DNA of 56,369 nt, taken from Acidobacteriaceae bacterium. GTDB taxonomy: Bacteria > Acidobacteriota > Terriglobia > Terriglobales > Acidobacteriaceae. Under the pieces are notes generated by a model. That model was given only the letters and a program-made list of their open reading frames with translations. It did not search any database and had not been told where the DNA came from. Positions 49,958-56,369 of the stretch are shown here, piece after piece (the first letter of the stretch is position 1; each line of letters begins with the position of its first letter). The position numbers and the translations under genes are program-made. The stretch is from assembly GCA_003152695.1 (NCBI GenBank), contig PMAT01000036.1, positions 1-56,369 of the forward strand. Reading direction: 5' to 3'.

Positions 49958-50153
49958 AAAGCCGACCCGCGGGGCCGTGTTCGGTGGGCCGTCAATGAAC
50001 CCGTCCTATACGGTGGGAACCCTCCGCAGCTCTTTAGGCATTTCCGCATGGCGGAACGTCGCACACCGAGCCAGATACGAGTAGAGTCCCCTGTTCATTG
50101 AGCATTGGTTCAAAAAACGGTTGCCACCAACACCAACTTTGCAGGCCGGCTTT
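49958..50153 (-). ncRNA. ssrS: 6S RNA candidate
   Basis: About 196 nt directly downstream of zapA, the classical ssrS location. The 5' end AAAGCCGGCCUGC pairs with the 3' GCGGGUCGGCUU; further in, GUGUUGGUGGC pairs with GCCCACCGAACAC and UGAACC with GGGUUCA. A large unpaired central region follows, then an apical UUCCGC-CAUG-CGGAA hairpin. The 3' half has CUGCGG...GGUUCCCACC...GGGUUCA, the wording of many 6S RNAs. A promoter lies at the right distance and a U-run ends the gene. It would bind RNA polymerase-sigma70. No covariance search was possible. Confidence 0.75.
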
Positions 50154-50161
50154 CTGCTGAG

Positions 50162-50190
50162 ATGCTATGGAAAAGTTGAAGGGATGACAA
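50162..50190 (-). promoter_or_regulatory. promoter of the 6S RNA
   Basis: Minus strand: TTGTCA (50190-50185), 17 bases, TAGCAT (50167-50162). Transcription would begin about eight bases on, exactly at the 5' end deduced from the closing stem. Confidence 0.65.
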
Positions 50191-50330
50191 GGGCTGGGAA
50201 GTAAATAGTTGGCGAATAACGTGCAATATTCTTGAATCAGGATGAGTGGGGAGGGCATCGAGGTTCCGCAATTAGGCAGCGCCAGGACATGAGTGTCTTG
50301 CGTGCGCGCGCCGCGAGTCGGTGGTAAGCT

Positions 50331-50654
50331 TCAGCCGGCTCGACGGGGCTCCGTCAGAACTTCGTCCAGCGCGCCCGCCAGTTGCTCGGCCCGCTCGTTG
50401 TAGTCGGTGGCGATGGAGTCGTACTTCCGTTTCAGCATGTGGAACTCGTCGGCGATGTTCAGCGCGGCCAACACGGCTACGCGCAGGGAATCGACCGTGG
50501 CGGCCTGCTTGGAGATCAGTCGCATCTTGCTGTCCACGTAGTCGGCCAGCTCGCCAATGTATTCCGGGTCGGAACCCCGGAGATGGTAAGTCTGATCATA
50601 AATCTCGACGCGAACGCTGCCCGCGCCGTTCCCGTTGCCATTCGACTGACTCAA
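50331..50654 (-). CDS. zapA: cell division protein ZapA
   Basis: A 107-residue ZapA. An N-terminal Gly/Asn-rich stretch, then VRVEIYDQTYHLRGSDPEYIGELADYVDSKM, the conserved beta-hairpin/helix, and a long helix for tetramerisation. ZapA bundles FtsZ filaments. TTG start at 50654 with AGGAGG seven bases upstream. Preceded by a heptamer hairpin and the zapB-like gene, and followed by the 6S RNA. Confidence 0.9.
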   Translation of the reverse strand: MSQSNGNGNGAGSVRVEIYDQTYHLRGSDPEYIGELADYVDSKMRLISKQAATVDSLRVAVLAALNIADEFHMLKRKYDSIATDYNERAEQLAGALDEVLTEPRRAG

Positions 50655-50668
50655 GCGCCGCCTCCTGT

Positions 50669-50731
50669 TTAGTGGCTAGTGGTTAGTGGATAGTGGTTAG
50701 ATCTATTCGCTAGCCACTATCCACTCGCCAC
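50669..50731. repeat. heptamer tandem array I (inverted pair, hairpin)
   Basis: Left units AGTGGCT, AGTGGTT, AGTGGAT, AGTGGTT; right units CTAGCCA, CTATCCA, CTCGCCA, CTG. The two halves are complementary over about 30 bases with a tiny loop near ATCT. On the reverse strand the left units read ACTAGCC/ACTAACC-like. Lies between zapB and zapA, just before the zapA ribosome binding site. Confidence 0.85.
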
Positions 50732-50740
50732 TGCCTTTCA

Positions 50741-51034
50741 TTATCCTGCCGATTCTTCCGCGTTCAAAGCCTCAATTTGGTCCAGCATCTTTTCTACTCG
50801 GGTACGTACCTCTTCGCGCTCCCGGCGCAGGCCGACCATCTCCTGGCGCATGGTGCCGATCTCCTCTTCGCGCTCATGCAACTGCTGGCGCAGGCGGGAG
50901 GCATCGCGCTCGGCGGCGGCTTTGGCCTCGCGGGCCGCTTTCAACAGCTCGATGGTGCGCAGGATCTTTTCTTCCAGGGACTTGAAATCGGCATTAGAGG
51001 AGGCGGAGACGGTTTCGACTGCATTCGCGGGCAT
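50741..51034 (-). CDS. zapB: ZapB-like coiled-coil cell division protein
   Basis: A 97-residue protein, nearly all coiled coil from about residue 20 (LEEKILRTIELLKAAREAKAAAERDASRLRQQL...REREEVRTRVEKMLDQIEAL). Location upstream of zapA, length and heptad pattern fit ZapB, which crosslinks ZapA-FtsZ to the nucleoid. Low sequence complexity keeps the assignment moderate. Confidence 0.7.
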   Translation of the reverse strand: MPANAVETVSASSNADFKSLEEKILRTIELLKAAREAKAAAERDASRLRQQLHEREEEIGTMRQEMVGLRREREEVRTRVEKMLDQIEALNAEESAG

Positions 51035-51209
51035 AGAAAGACCAGACCTCGAAAAAATTTGTTATCGCGAGCGCAGTATACCGCAAAGGATTGTGTGCAG
51101 AACTGTGCAAAGCACGATTGCGTTGCGATTTGTGGCCGGCGAACCCGAATGTGCAACGTTGGCGATGCAGACGGCCCCAAATTCGCTGATCTGTGTTTAT
51201 GGTTGTGCC

Positions 51210-53336
51210 CTATTGCGCGCGCAGCACGCCGCCCAGCGATTCGAGTTTCGCGACGATCTGCGCCGACCATTGCGCCACTTCGTCGTCGCGCAGGGTGCGC
51301 TCATTCGACTGGAACTCCGTGTGGAGCAGCACCGAGTATTTGCCCGGGCCGACCTTCTCGCCGCGAAAGATTTCAGCCGGGACGAACTGCTGCAGCTCGG
51401 CCAGGCGCAACTCTTCGACTGCCGAGCGGATGCGCTCGAAGGTGAGCGCTTCATCGAAGATGAACGAGAAGTCACGCTCGACCGTGGGGAATTTCGAGAT
51501 TCGCTGATACCGTGGCTCGCACAATGAGTGGCGATACAGGCGGTCGAGCATCAACTCGGCGATGTAGATCTCCTGGCGGAACTTGCGCGCCGCCGCCACG
51601 TCAGGATGCAACTGGCCAAAGCAGGCGACGGTCCCGCCGTCCATCAGCGCGCGCGCCGAGCGGCCGGGATGGAAGTACGGCGGAGTCTGATCGTCGAAAT
51701 GCAGCTTCTGATACTCGAAGGCCGCAAGCAGCTCTTCGACATCGCCCTTCATGTGGAAGAACGTGTGCGGCTGCGCCAGTGAATGGACGCTCTTGGCGAT
51801 GGCGTCGCCGGTGGCGACAAAGCCCAGGTGGCGGCGCTCGTCTTCGATGGAGCCGTCGCCCAGCTTCTCGAAGACCTCGCCAGCCTCGAACAGCCGTACG
51901 TTCGCGTTGCCGCGATTCAGGTTGTAACCCACCATGTCCAGCAGGCCGGGAATCAGCGAGGTGCGCAGGTATCCCGCCTCTTCGCTCAGCGGATTGGCGA
52001 TGGCCAGCGGCTCGCCTCCGCCGAAGGCTTTCGCTTCCTGCTCGGAGATAAAGGTGATCGAAATCGCTTCGTCGTAACCGAGCGCGAGCATGGTCTCGCG
52101 GACCTTGGCGTTCTTGGGCTCGTCCGGCAGCGTGACCACTGCGCCAGTGAACGCAGGCAGCGTGTTGGGAAACTGGTTGTAGCCGTGGATGCGCGCCAGC
52201 TCTTCCAGCAGATCAACCTCGCGCTCCACGTCGAGACGCCAGGTGGGAACCTGCACTCTGAAGTCACCCTCAGCGTTACGTGTGACGCCGAAACCGAGCC
52301 GCCCCAGGATGCGCTGGATCTCATCTTCATCAAAATCGATGCCGAGAATACGATTTACCTCCGAGCGATGCAACGCGATGGATGCACGCTCTGCCCTGCG
52401 GGCGACAGTGTCGATCTGTCCGCCGTGTAATTCGTCGCCCGCGCTGGCGAGAATCAGCTCGGCTACGCGATCGCAAGCCAGCGGCGTAATGCCCCAGTCA
52501 GCGCCGCGCTCGAAGCGATGCGACGCGTCGGTGTGCATGAGGTGGCGCTTGGCCATGCTGCGCACCGTCGCCGGGTCGAACCATGCCGACTCGATGAGCA
52601 CGTTCTTCGTCCGCTCGGTGATCATGGAGTCGAAGCCGCCCATGACACCGGCCAGCGCCACCGGCTTCTTTTCGTCAGCGATGACGAGGTCCCCGGTCGA
52701 GAGCTTGCGGTCCACGCCGTCGAGCGTCTTGAGCACCTCGCCTTCGCGGGCGCGCCGGACGATGATGGTGCCGCCTTCCAGCAGGTCGAGATCGAAGGCG
52801 TGGGTGGGATGGCCGAGTTCGTTAAGCGCGTAGTTCGTGGCATCAGCGGCGTTGTTGATCGGCCGCGAACCGAGTAGTTCCAGCCGGCTGGCGACCGGCT
52901 GCGGCGATGGCCCGATCTTTACATTGCGAACGATGCGCGCCGTGTAACGCGCGCAACCTTGGGCGTCTTCGATCACGATGGGGAAAGCGTCAGTATCAAG
53001 CGTAGCTGCCGCAGCTTCCATCTGCTCTGTAAGGCTTGTCATGCCGATCGGTCCCGAAATATTCGGCGGCGCTATGCGACGTACTTTTGGCTTCGGCAGT
53101 TTGGGTTCGACCGGTTTCAAATCGACGTCATAGATGGCCGACGCTTCCCGCGCCACGCCGTAGTGGTTCATGGCGTCCACGCGATTGGTGGTCAGGTCCA
53201 TCTCGTAGATGGTCGCGCCGTTCTCTTCCTGGACAGACTCCACCGCGATGCCGGCCGAAGTGAGGTCTTCGGCGAGTTGGCGGTCGTCAGCCGCAACCTT
53301 GACGAACTCACGCAGCCATGTAGGAAGGATTCTCAC
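51210..53336 (-). CDS. pheT: phenylalanine--tRNA ligase beta subunit
   Basis: A 708-residue beta chain with start MRILPTWLREFV, B3/B4 region (ARYTARIVRNVKIG, RPINNAADATNYALNELGHPTHAFD), B5 (RSEVNRILGIDF), the core with ADWGITPL, and a C-terminal ferredoxin-like anticodon domain (RYQRISKFPTVERDFSFIFDEAL). The EMAP-type tRNA-binding insertion between the first strand and NRVDAMNHYG is missing, which explains the length (E. coli about 795). Start overlaps the pheS stop (ATGA). Confidence 0.95.
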   Translation of the reverse strand: MRILPTWLREFVKVAADDRQLAEDLTSAGIAVESVQEENGATIYEMDLTTNRVDAMNHYGVAREASAIYDVDLKPVEPKLPKPKVRRIAPPNISGPIGMTSLTEQMEAAAATLDTDAFPIVIEDAQGCARYTARIVRNVKIGPSPQPVASRLELLGSRPINNAADATNYALNELGHPTHAFDLDLLEGGTIIVRRAREGEVLKTLDGVDRKLSTGDLVIADEKKPVALAGVMGGFDSMITERTKNVLIESAWFDPATVRSMAKRHLMHTDASHRFERGADWGITPLACDRVAELILASAGDELHGGQIDTVARRAERASIALHRSEVNRILGIDFDEDEIQRILGRLGFGVTRNAEGDFRVQVPTWRLDVEREVDLLEELARIHGYNQFPNTLPAFTGAVVTLPDEPKNAKVRETMLALGYDEAISITFISEQEAKAFGGGEPLAIANPLSEEAGYLRTSLIPGLLDMVGYNLNRGNANVRLFEAGEVFEKLGDGSIEDERRHLGFVATGDAIAKSVHSLAQPHTFFHMKGDVEELLAAFEYQKLHFDDQTPPYFHPGRSARALMDGGTVACFGQLHPDVAAARKFRQEIYIAELMLDRLYRHSLCEPRYQRISKFPTVERDFSFIFDEALTFERIRSAVEELRLAELQQFVPAEIFRGEKVGPGKYSVLLHTEFQSNERTLRDDEVAQWSAQIVAKLESLGGVLRAQ

Positions 53337-54475
53337 GCGAACTGCTCCAAAAACCTCACGTCGCCCTCGTAGAACAACTGGATCTCTTCCACCTCGTATT
53401 TCAGGATGGCGATGCGCTCCACGCCCATGCCGAATGCGAAGCCCGAGATCTTCGACGAGTCATAACCGTTCTGCTTCACGAAGTCGAAGACGTTGGGATC
53501 GACCATGCCGCAGCCCAGCAGCTCGATCCAGCCGCTGAATTTGCACTTGCGGCAGCCTTTGCCGCCGCAGAAGATGCAGCTCACCTGCATGTCGGCGCTG
53601 GGCTCGGTGAAGGGGAAGAACGAGGGATAGAAGCGCGTCTTTACCGACGAGCCGAACAACGCTTTCATCGCGTGGTCGAGCGTGCCCTTCAGGTCGCAGA
53701 AGGTGATGTTGGTGTCCACCGCCAGCCCTTCGACCTGGTGAAAGACCGGCGAGTGGGTGGCGTCGAGCGGATCGTTGCGATGCACCTTGCCGGGGATAAC
53801 GATGCGCACCGGCGGCGGCTGCTGCTCCATGGTACGAATCTGCACCGGCGAGGTGTGGGTGCGCAGCAGCAGACGATCGCGCGCGGGCTTGCTCTCCTGG
53901 CCGGCGATGAACAGCGTGTCTTGCGTATCGCGCGCGGGATGGTTGGGCGGAAAGTTGAGCGACTCGAAGTTGTAGTAGTCGGTCTCAACCTCGGGGCCTT
54001 CGCCGACGGAGTAGCCCATGGCCTTGAATACGGCGACGATCTCGTCCATCACGCGCAGCACGGGATGCTTGACGCCGATGGGGCGCTGGATGCCGGGGAG
54101 GGAGATGTCGAGGCGGTCGGCAAGGGGTCTGGAGATGACACCAGTCCAGTCCTCTTTGGCCGCAAGCGTTAGGGCGGATTCGTAGACGGCCACCGCCCCC
54201 TGCGTCTCCTCAAGCTTCTCCTCGATTTCCATCGCGAGAAGATTCAACCAAAACCCCACCTTAGGTTTCTGATCTAGAGGAGCATTGCCCAGCCACACTT
54301 TATTGATCTGCGCTTTGATTCCAGACTTTCGCGACCACCAGCGGTCGCGAAACTCCTTAAACTGCGCAGCCGTGTTTACGTCGTGCGCTTCCGATTCCAA
54401 TGCCTTCCGGAGTTCGTTCGCTGCACGATCCAGCGACTCCGCAGAATAATCTTCGAGTTTGGGGACGGTGTACAT
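53333..54475 (-). CDS. pheS: phenylalanine--tRNA ligase alpha subunit
   Basis: A 380-residue class II catalytic subunit. An N-terminal coiled coil (about 15-110) binds tRNA; motif 2 FHQVEGLAVDTNITFCDL; FYPSFFPFTEPSADMQV; motif 3 with GFAFGMGVERIAIL. ATP and Phe bind here; works as (alpha-beta)2 with PheT. A CxxC pair (CIFCGGKGCRKCKF) near 290 is an insertion that may bind zinc. Confidence 0.95.
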   Translation of the reverse strand: MYTVPKLEDYSAESLDRAANELRKALESEAHDVNTAAQFKEFRDRWWSRKSGIKAQINKVWLGNAPLDQKPKVGFWLNLLAMEIEEKLEETQGAVAVYESALTLAAKEDWTGVISRPLADRLDISLPGIQRPIGVKHPVLRVMDEIVAVFKAMGYSVGEGPEVETDYYNFESLNFPPNHPARDTQDTLFIAGQESKPARDRLLLRTHTSPVQIRTMEQQPPPVRIVIPGKVHRNDPLDATHSPVFHQVEGLAVDTNITFCDLKGTLDHAMKALFGSSVKTRFYPSFFPFTEPSADMQVSCIFCGGKGCRKCKFSGWIELLGCGMVDPNVFDFVKQNGYDSSKISGFAFGMGVERIAILKYEVEEIQLFYEGDVRFLEQFA

Positions 54476-54489
54476 GCTATTTATCGCGC

Positions 54490-54665
54490 GTCTGAAGCCG
54501 CGCTCATTTTGTGCCGCCCCTAAAGGGGCTCAATCTCAAAATTGCAGCTTACCCACCGCTGAAGCGGTGGGCTATCTTCTTGCGTCCCGCAATACGGGAC
54601 TGGTCTCCTACCACTTCAATTTGCCAGCCACCACCAAAATCATCGCAGTTGGCAAAGGCTGTGAA
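54490..54665. repeat. hairpin cluster between rplT and pheS
   Basis: GCCCCTAAAGGGGC, CCCACCGC-TGAA-GCGGTGGG and GTCCCGCAATACGGGAC in a row. Similar modules occur in the element at 24535-24690. It occupies most of the stretch 54476-54840, which holds no gene. Confidence 0.55.
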
Positions 54666-54729
54666 GCTACTCAACTGCCCGAACATGAAGGGTAGAAAGC
54701 GCGGAATCAATTTTCCTATTTTTCGTTTA

Positions 54730-54759
54730 CTCTGTGTCCTCTGTGCCTCTGTGGTGAAC
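54730..54759. repeat. TTCACCACAGAG-type repeat, copy 2 (inverted)
   Basis: CTCTGTGTCCTCTGTGCCTC, then TGTGGTGAA: reverse orientation of the copies at 46259 and 55614. Confidence 0.55.
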
Positions 54760-54840
54760 ATCGCTTGCCTTACAAGCACAACGGGCGGCCGCGCGGGCCG
54801 CCCATCGGAATTCTACTGCAAGGTTTCTGGGATGGGCGGA

Positions 54841-55197
54841 CTACGCCGTGGCGGCTTGCGCCTGCTTGCACAGCGTCGCAAATCCCGCGGCGTCGTTGAC
54901 CGCCAGATCGGCCAGGATCTTGCGATCCAAATCAATGCTGGCCTTCTTCAAACCATGGATGAACTGGCTGTAGCTGATGCCGTTCAACTTGGCCGCGGCG
55001 CCGATGCGCACGATCCAGATGGAGCGGTATTGCCGCTTCTTCTGCTTGCGGCCGCTGTAGGCGAACTTCAGGCCTCGCTCGACCGACTCTTTGGCCGAAC
55101 GGTAGAGTTTAGATTTTGTTAAGTAATAACCACTGGCGCGCTCAAGTATTTTTTTGCGGCGCGCGCGGCGCTTGGTACCACGTTTAACGCGAGGCAT
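54841..55197 (-). CDS. rplT: 50S ribosomal protein L20
   Basis: A 118-residue L20: [24 protein letters not shown] at the start (basic rRNA-binding arm), then [42 protein letters not shown]. Usual length. In the infC-rpmI-rplT cluster L20 commonly represses its own messenger through the leader region. Confidence 0.97.
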   Translation of the reverse strand: MPRVKRGTKRRARRKKILERASGYYLTKSKLYRSAKESVERGLKFAYSGRKQKKRQYRSIWIVRIGAAAKLNGISYSQFIHGLKKASIDLDRKILADLAVNDAAGFATLCKQAQAATA

Positions 55198-55363
55198 GTT
55201 GCTCCTTTTTGCAAATCGCTAAGCGGCTGGAGGCAAGGACTTCGACCACGCTCGCCTTCCCGTTCGGGCTGGCAGAGGGGCCCAGAATAGCCTCTTCACA
55301 CGCTGTTGGCCGTCGTGGTCTGGTGACGCGCGCCGGATGCCGCACCATGCGGCGAGTTGTGGA

Positions 55364-55561
55364 TCAGGCGTAGGGAATCATGCGCGCGATGCGCTTTTGG
55401 TCCGCCTTGTCCACCATCGTATCTTTATCGAGCTGGCGCTTGCGCTTGGTCGCCTTGGAAGTCAGGATGTGGCGCTTCATGGAATGGCCACGCTTGATCT
55501 TGCCAGTTGCGGTCTTCTTGAAGCGCTTCGCTGCTCCACTATGGGTTTTCATCTTTGGCAT
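55364..55561 (-). CDS. rpmI: 50S ribosomal protein L35
   Basis: A 65-residue L35: [20 protein letters not shown], then [25 protein letters not shown]. Normal length and composition. 164 bases downstream of infC and 166 upstream of rplT. Confidence 0.97.
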   Translation of the reverse strand: MPKMKTHSGAAKRFKKTATGKIKRGHSMKRHILTSKATKRKRQLDKDTMVDKADQKRIARMIPYA

Positions 55562-55613
55562 AACGTCTTTCCATTACAACATAAATGGTGCGTACTCGGC
55601 CAGCGGAGATGTA

Positions 55614-55643
55614 TTCACCACAGAGACACAGAGAACACAAGAA
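55614..55643. repeat. TTCACCACAGAG-type repeat, copy 3
   Basis: TTCACCACAGAGACACAGAG, then AACACAAGAA, between infC and rpmI. Same family as 46259 and 54730. Confidence 0.55.
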
Positions 55644-55725
55644 AACCTTTGGTCTACCGAATCTCACGATGAATGCCGATCCGTCGAGATCAAGACGAAT
55701 TCGGGTTACTGCGCGGCTTATTTCG

Positions 55726-56343
55726 TTACTGCGGCGGTTGCTGCGGCGGGGCCGGTTGCGGGGCCGCCGCCTTCGCTGGCTTGGGAGCGTGCGGCTTGGC
55801 TTCAGCTTTGGGCGGTTTGGCTGGCGCTTGTGTCTTTGGCGGCGCCAGAATGAGGTGCAACGTGTTGCCCTCTTGCCGCGGACGAAACTCCACGATCGCC
55901 TTGTCGCCCAAATCCTTGATCAAGCGTTCCAGAATGCCACGTCCCAGACTCTGGCGGGTCATCTCGCGTCCGCGAAAGAAGATGGTGGCCTTGACCTTGT
56001 CGCCTTCGGCGAGGAAGCGCAGCACGTGGTTCTTCTTGGTGTCGTAGTCGTGATCGTCCACGTTGATGCGGAACTTCACTTCCTTGACTACGATCTGATG
56101 CTGATGTTTCTTGGCTTCGCGCTCGCGCTTTTCCTGCTGGTACAGGTATTTCCCGTAATCCATGATGCGGCAAACAGGAGGTTGGGCGGTGGGCGAGACT
56201 TCTACCAGGTCGAGGGTTTTCTCGCGTGCGATCTTGAGCGCGTCGAAGGGAGTCATGATGCCTAACTGATTGCCTTCGTCGTCGATCACGCGAACTTCAC
56301 GGACACGAATGCGTTCATTCGTGCGGATAAAACGTTTATCGAT
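55726..56343 (-). CDS. infC: translation initiation factor IF-3 (non-canonical AUC start)
   Basis: About 205 residues: N-domain FIRTNERIRVREVRVIDDEG, TLDLVEVSPTAQPPVCRIMDYGKYLYQ; C-domain VKEVKFRINVDDHDYDTKKNHVLRFL, GDKVKATIFFRGREMTR; then a Pro/Ala/Lys-rich tail of about 40 residues. ATC at 56343 fits the start: GGAGG lies five bases upstream and the reading IDKRFIRTNER is the normal IF-3 N-terminus. A canonical start at 56289 would remove this essential region. AUU or AUC starts in infC are known to give autoregulation. Confidence 0.92.
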   Translation of the reverse strand: MDKRFIRTNERIRVREVRVIDDEGNQLGIMTPFDALKIAREKTLDLVEVSPTAQPPVCRIMDYGKYLYQQEKREREAKKHQHQIVVKEVKFRINVDDHDYDTKKNHVLRFLAEGDKVKATIFFRGREMTRQSLGRGILERLIKDLGDKAIVEFRPRQEGNTLHLILAPPKTQAPAKPPKAEAKPHAPKPAKAAAPQPAPPQQPPQ

Positions 56344-56369
56344 ACAGTCCTCCGCAACAACTGCAGTAT

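Noticed and set aside
50034-50258. 74-codon minus-strand frame
   Set aside because: It crosses the promoter and body of the 6S RNA candidate and shows no protein family features.

Overview
The window looks like chromosomal DNA of an Acidobacteriota bacterium of the Terriglobia/Koribacter type. The main reasons are a secreted von Willebrand A protein of the 'VWFA-related Acidobacterial domain' type, a seven-repeat GloVer protein, an Oar-like TonB receptor with an N-terminal carboxypeptidase-regulatory domain, roughly 60% GC, and many short palindromic or tandem repeats between genes. Assignment is by family recognition only; there is no rRNA or tRNA in the window.

Layout. 1-3.3 kb: an endonuclease/exonuclease/phosphatase gene broken near its start by an amber codon, then unknown small proteins and a DinB-like protein. 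3.5-7.3 kb: accessory zone with an unknown membrane protein and a 2.5-kb IS1-like transposon (4648-7134) whose imperfect terminal inverted repeats enclose a DDE transposase, a small membrane protein, an MqsR/MqsA toxin-antitoxin pair and a small basic protein; a truncated VOC gene lies just outside its right end. 7.3-9.5 kb: a sugar-kinase/RapZ-domain fusion translationally coupled to a MurU-like nucleotidyltransferase. 9.7-15.1 kb: LssY-C protein, F420/PPOX protein, small holin-like membrane protein, ribosomal protein S1 with a good promoter and long leader, HIT protein. 15.2-20.7 kb: GloVer protein, ParB, two membrane proteins. 20.8-23.3 kb: molybdenum-cofactor genes mog, moaC, moeA. 23.4-31.1 kb: orphan VapB, rhomboid protease, M28 peptidase, LysW-like acidic zinc ribbon, ArsR regulator, RimI-like acetyltransferase, hydantoinase, prephenate dehydratase. 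31.4-36.3 kb: Lon and a TonB receptor. 36.3-41.7 kb: polysaccharide synthesis/export cluster (two glycosyltransferase genes, a membrane protein, an ABC ATPase and permease). 41.9-43.9 kb: sigma factor, anti-sigma factor, DUF3106 protein. 44-49.8 kb: Nudix, panD, VWA protein, rluD, lgt. 49.9-56.4 kb: minus-strand housekeeping block infC-rpmI-rplT-pheS-pheT-zapB-zapA followed by a 6S RNA candidate with a complete closing stem and a matching promoter.

The most unusual structure not explained by genes is a family of intergenic heptanucleotide tandem arrays at nine places. Read on the appropriate strand, nearly all units fit ACTNNNN; several arrays are arranged as inverted pairs that would fold into long hairpins, and one array supplies the predicted start of rluD. 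Other dispersed elements are a three-palindrome REP-like element, a TGTGTCGCAA-ended MITE-like element, and hairpins that vary in stem but repeatedly keep a TGAA/TTCA loop.
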